Positions 22,782 to 24,031 of a stretch of DNA of 24,031 nt are shown in pieces. A model generated the notes under the pieces. It did no database searches. It was not told where the DNA came from and saw nothing but the letters and a program-made list of their open reading frames with translations. Position 1 is the first letter of the stretch. The number at the start of each line of letters is the position of its first letter. Source of the DNA: an uncultured Collinsella sp. Its GTDB lineage: Bacteria > Actinomycetota > Coriobacteriia > Coriobacteriales > Coriobacteriaceae. The DNA is taken from the NCBI GenBank assembly GCA_900752275.1, contig CAADUS010000027.1:1-24031 (forward strand). The letters are read 5' to 3'. The position numbers and the translations under genes are program-made.

Positions 22782-23790
22782 GCTCGTGCACCGTCCTTTC
22801 GATGAGGTGGTTCCACGCCAGCTTGAGCGCATCGGGGGCAACGGGTCTCATGCCGTCCATGGCGTGCTCCATACAAAACGAGGCAGCGGCATTAAGGTCG
22901 CGCACGCCCACGGTCCAGGTCCAACCCTCTTCGGTGCGTGTGAGCTCCCCGCGACCGCGCGTAAGGCCGCTGACCATGTCGGCCTGGGCTTGCGGGGCGA
23001 ACGAAAAGGTCGCCATAAAGGGCTTGCAATCGGCAAAATCAAACTCAAAGAACAGGCGATCGTTCAGGTTGAAGTCGGCAGGGATGGAGTAGGCCTTCGA
23101 GGGGCGCCATGCGCGAACGATACGGTCGCAGCGAAACGTCCTGATTTCATCGGTGGCGTTGTCGAGTCCGCAAAAATACGCCACGCCCTCGTGCTCGAAC
23201 ATGCCGTATACGCAGACAGTGCGTTCTTTTTGCTCTCCGCGCCCGTTTTGATACAAAAAGCGCAGTGCGCAGCGTTCGGCGAAAGCGCTCCATACCGCAT
23301 CGACGGCGGGTGAGCGATGGGCGGGAGGCTCTTCTGCGGTCGATGCGCCGGTGAGGTAGGCGATCTTGGAGCGTATGTCTGCAAGCGGCGTGGCAAACGC
23401 GGCCGAACCGGTCGCAAGGGTCTGGTCGATAGCGTCGAGCAAGATGTCCGCGTCGTCTGCGGTGATGAGGCCACCGGCCGCAAACGTGTGCTTGCGATCG
23501 ATGGTCCACGCGCTTTCTTCGGTTTCTTGGGCGCCTGCTGCGCGGACTTCCTTGATCGTGATTCCGCGTTCGAGGAGTTTTTCGCGATCGCGGCGAAACT
23601 TGCGCTTATCCGAGTCGATATTGCCCGACCCATAGCCAAGATCGGAATCCAGGACAATTTGCTCTGTGGTCAATGGCTCGGGAGAGCTGTTAAGGACAAA
23701 GAACAGATTGAGGATGCGCTGGGCGGTCTTGTCGAAATCGGGCCCCGGTGCCCCCTTTTTGTTCGTTACGGTTGTATCGCTTGCCGTCAT
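22768..23790 (-). CDS. WYL-domain transcriptional regulator (PafB-like)
   Basis: This 340-residue protein is the first gene of the WYL pair. An N-terminal winged helix lies at about 20-85 (KTAQRILNLFFVLNSSPEPL, then KRKFRRDREKLLERGI). The WYL domain lies at about 165-235, where the motif has drifted to A-Y-F (204-206, VAYFCGLD), followed by RTFRCDRIVRAW with the conserved arginines. A WCX-like C-terminal part follows. I chose the ATG at 23790 because GAGG precedes it by 5 bp. An ATG at 23823 would add 11 residues but has no ribosome-binding site. WYL domains can bind single-stranded nucleic acid or other ligands. It probably forms a heterodimer with the next gene product, by analogy with PafBC. 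Confidence 0.85.
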   Translation of the reverse strand: MTASDTTVTNKKGAPGPDFDKTAQRILNLFFVLNSSPEPLTTEQIVLDSDLGYGSGNIDSDKRKFRRDREKLLERGITIKEVRAAGAQETEESAWTIDRKHTFAAGGLITADDADILLDAIDQTLATGSAAFATPLADIRSKIAYLTGASTAEEPPAHRSPAVDAVWSAFAERCALRFLYQNGRGEQKERTVCVYGMFEHEGVAYFCGLDNATDEIRTFRCDRIVRAWRPSKAYSIPADFNLNDRLFFEFDFADCKPFMATFSFAPQAQADMVSGLTRGRGELTRTEEGWTWTVGVRDLNAAASFCMEHAMDGMRPVAPDALKLAWNHLIERTVHEHARA

Positions 23791-23848
23791 AGAATCCTCG
23801 CATGGGAAGGTGTCTGATGCCATGATTTTAGTCCGATATGGAGATTAG

Positions 23849-23877
23849 GCTATATCCTTGTCCGCTTGGGGCGTTAA
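23849..23877 (-). promoter_or_regulatory. Possible promoter of the WYL operon
   Basis: Read on the minus strand, TTAACG (complement of 23872-23877) and TATAGC (complement of 23849-23854) are 17 bp apart, each matching 4 of 6 consensus bases. It would place the start of transcription about 50 nt before the chosen ATG. Confidence 0.3.
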
Positions 23878-23987
23878 GATGCCCAGAATTCGGCCGTTTG
23901 CGCCCGCTCGGGGTATACTTTCGACTATATACGGTTCTAATGTGCATGCATTGGGCCTATTTGTCGGATTATGGATGTGGAGCGCAC

Positions 23988-24031
23988 ATGGCGAACACCC
24001 AGAACTATATTAACCACCTGCTGCAGAACAC
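23988..24031 (+). CDS. Start of an unidentified gene (cut by window end)
   Basis: An ATG at 23988, 5 bp after GGAG (23979-23982), opens a frame reading MANTQNYINHLLQN before the window ends. Fourteen residues do not allow a family assignment. It is divergent from the WYL operon, and the 164-bp spacer would hold both promoters. TATACT (23914-23919) could be its -10 box, but no good -35 is visible. Confidence 0.6.
   Translation, partial: MANTQNYINHLLQN

Noticed and set aside
23791..23823. ATG at 23823 as start of the first WYL gene
   Set aside because: No ribosome-binding site precedes it, whereas the ATG at 23790 has GAGG at good spacing. A leaderless start remains possible.
1..24031. Search by eye for tRNA, rRNA, CRISPR repeats, insertion sequences and classical LexA boxes
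   Set aside because: I saw none. The window is an ordered core-genome origin region, and the repeats found are parS, origin motifs and one palindrome.

Overview
This window is the chromosomal replication-origin region of a high-GC Gram-positive bacterium, most likely Collinsella or a close coriobacterial relative. That placement rests on gene order, protein character and GTG/TTG start use; no database search was possible. Almost every gene can be named. I see no tRNA, rRNA, insertion sequence, prophage or CRISPR array.

Layout. Positions 185-11300 are read leftward: (ATPase/winged-helix protein)-dnaA, dnaN-recF-dciA(DUF721), then gyrB-gyrA. Intrinsic terminators follow dciA and gyrA. Positions 11646-16683 are read rightward: rpmH-rnpA-yidD-yidC-jag, a terminator, then rsmG-parA-parB and a small membrane protein. 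The divergence point at about 11.3-11.6 kb and the dnaA-dnaN spacer at about 8.0-8.2 kb share the same AT-rich motifs, which suggests a bipartite oriC with dnaA and its partner gene in the middle. Three perfect parS sites at exact 39-bp spacing separate rsmG from parA. Two degenerate parS-like sites lie inside dnaA and beside rlmN.

The right part (16876-24031) has rlmN leftward and a ddl-dinG pair rightward. Two overlapping WYL-domain regulator genes (PafB/PafC-like) run leftward and converge on dinG. The first 14 codons of an unidentified rightward gene close the window.

How the genes work together. DnaA, DnaN, DciA, RecF and gyrase start and sustain replication. ParA, ParB and parS segregate the new origins. 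RnpA, YidD, YidC, Jag, RsmG and RlmN serve RNA processing, membrane insertion and ribosome modification. DinG and the WYL pair suggest a DNA-damage module.

The least described element is the 450-residue protein encoded 15 bp upstream of dnaA. It joins a GHKL (anti-sigma/histidine-kinase type) ATPase to a winged helix through a Gln/Pro/Tyr/Met-rich linker of about 175 residues. It is the best candidate here for an undescribed regulator of initiation. Other points of interest are DnaA recognition-helix substitutions that may match non-canonical DnaA boxes, a 101-bp nested palindrome between gyrB and gyrA, and a DinG that keeps both a complete exonuclease and the four iron-sulphur cysteines.
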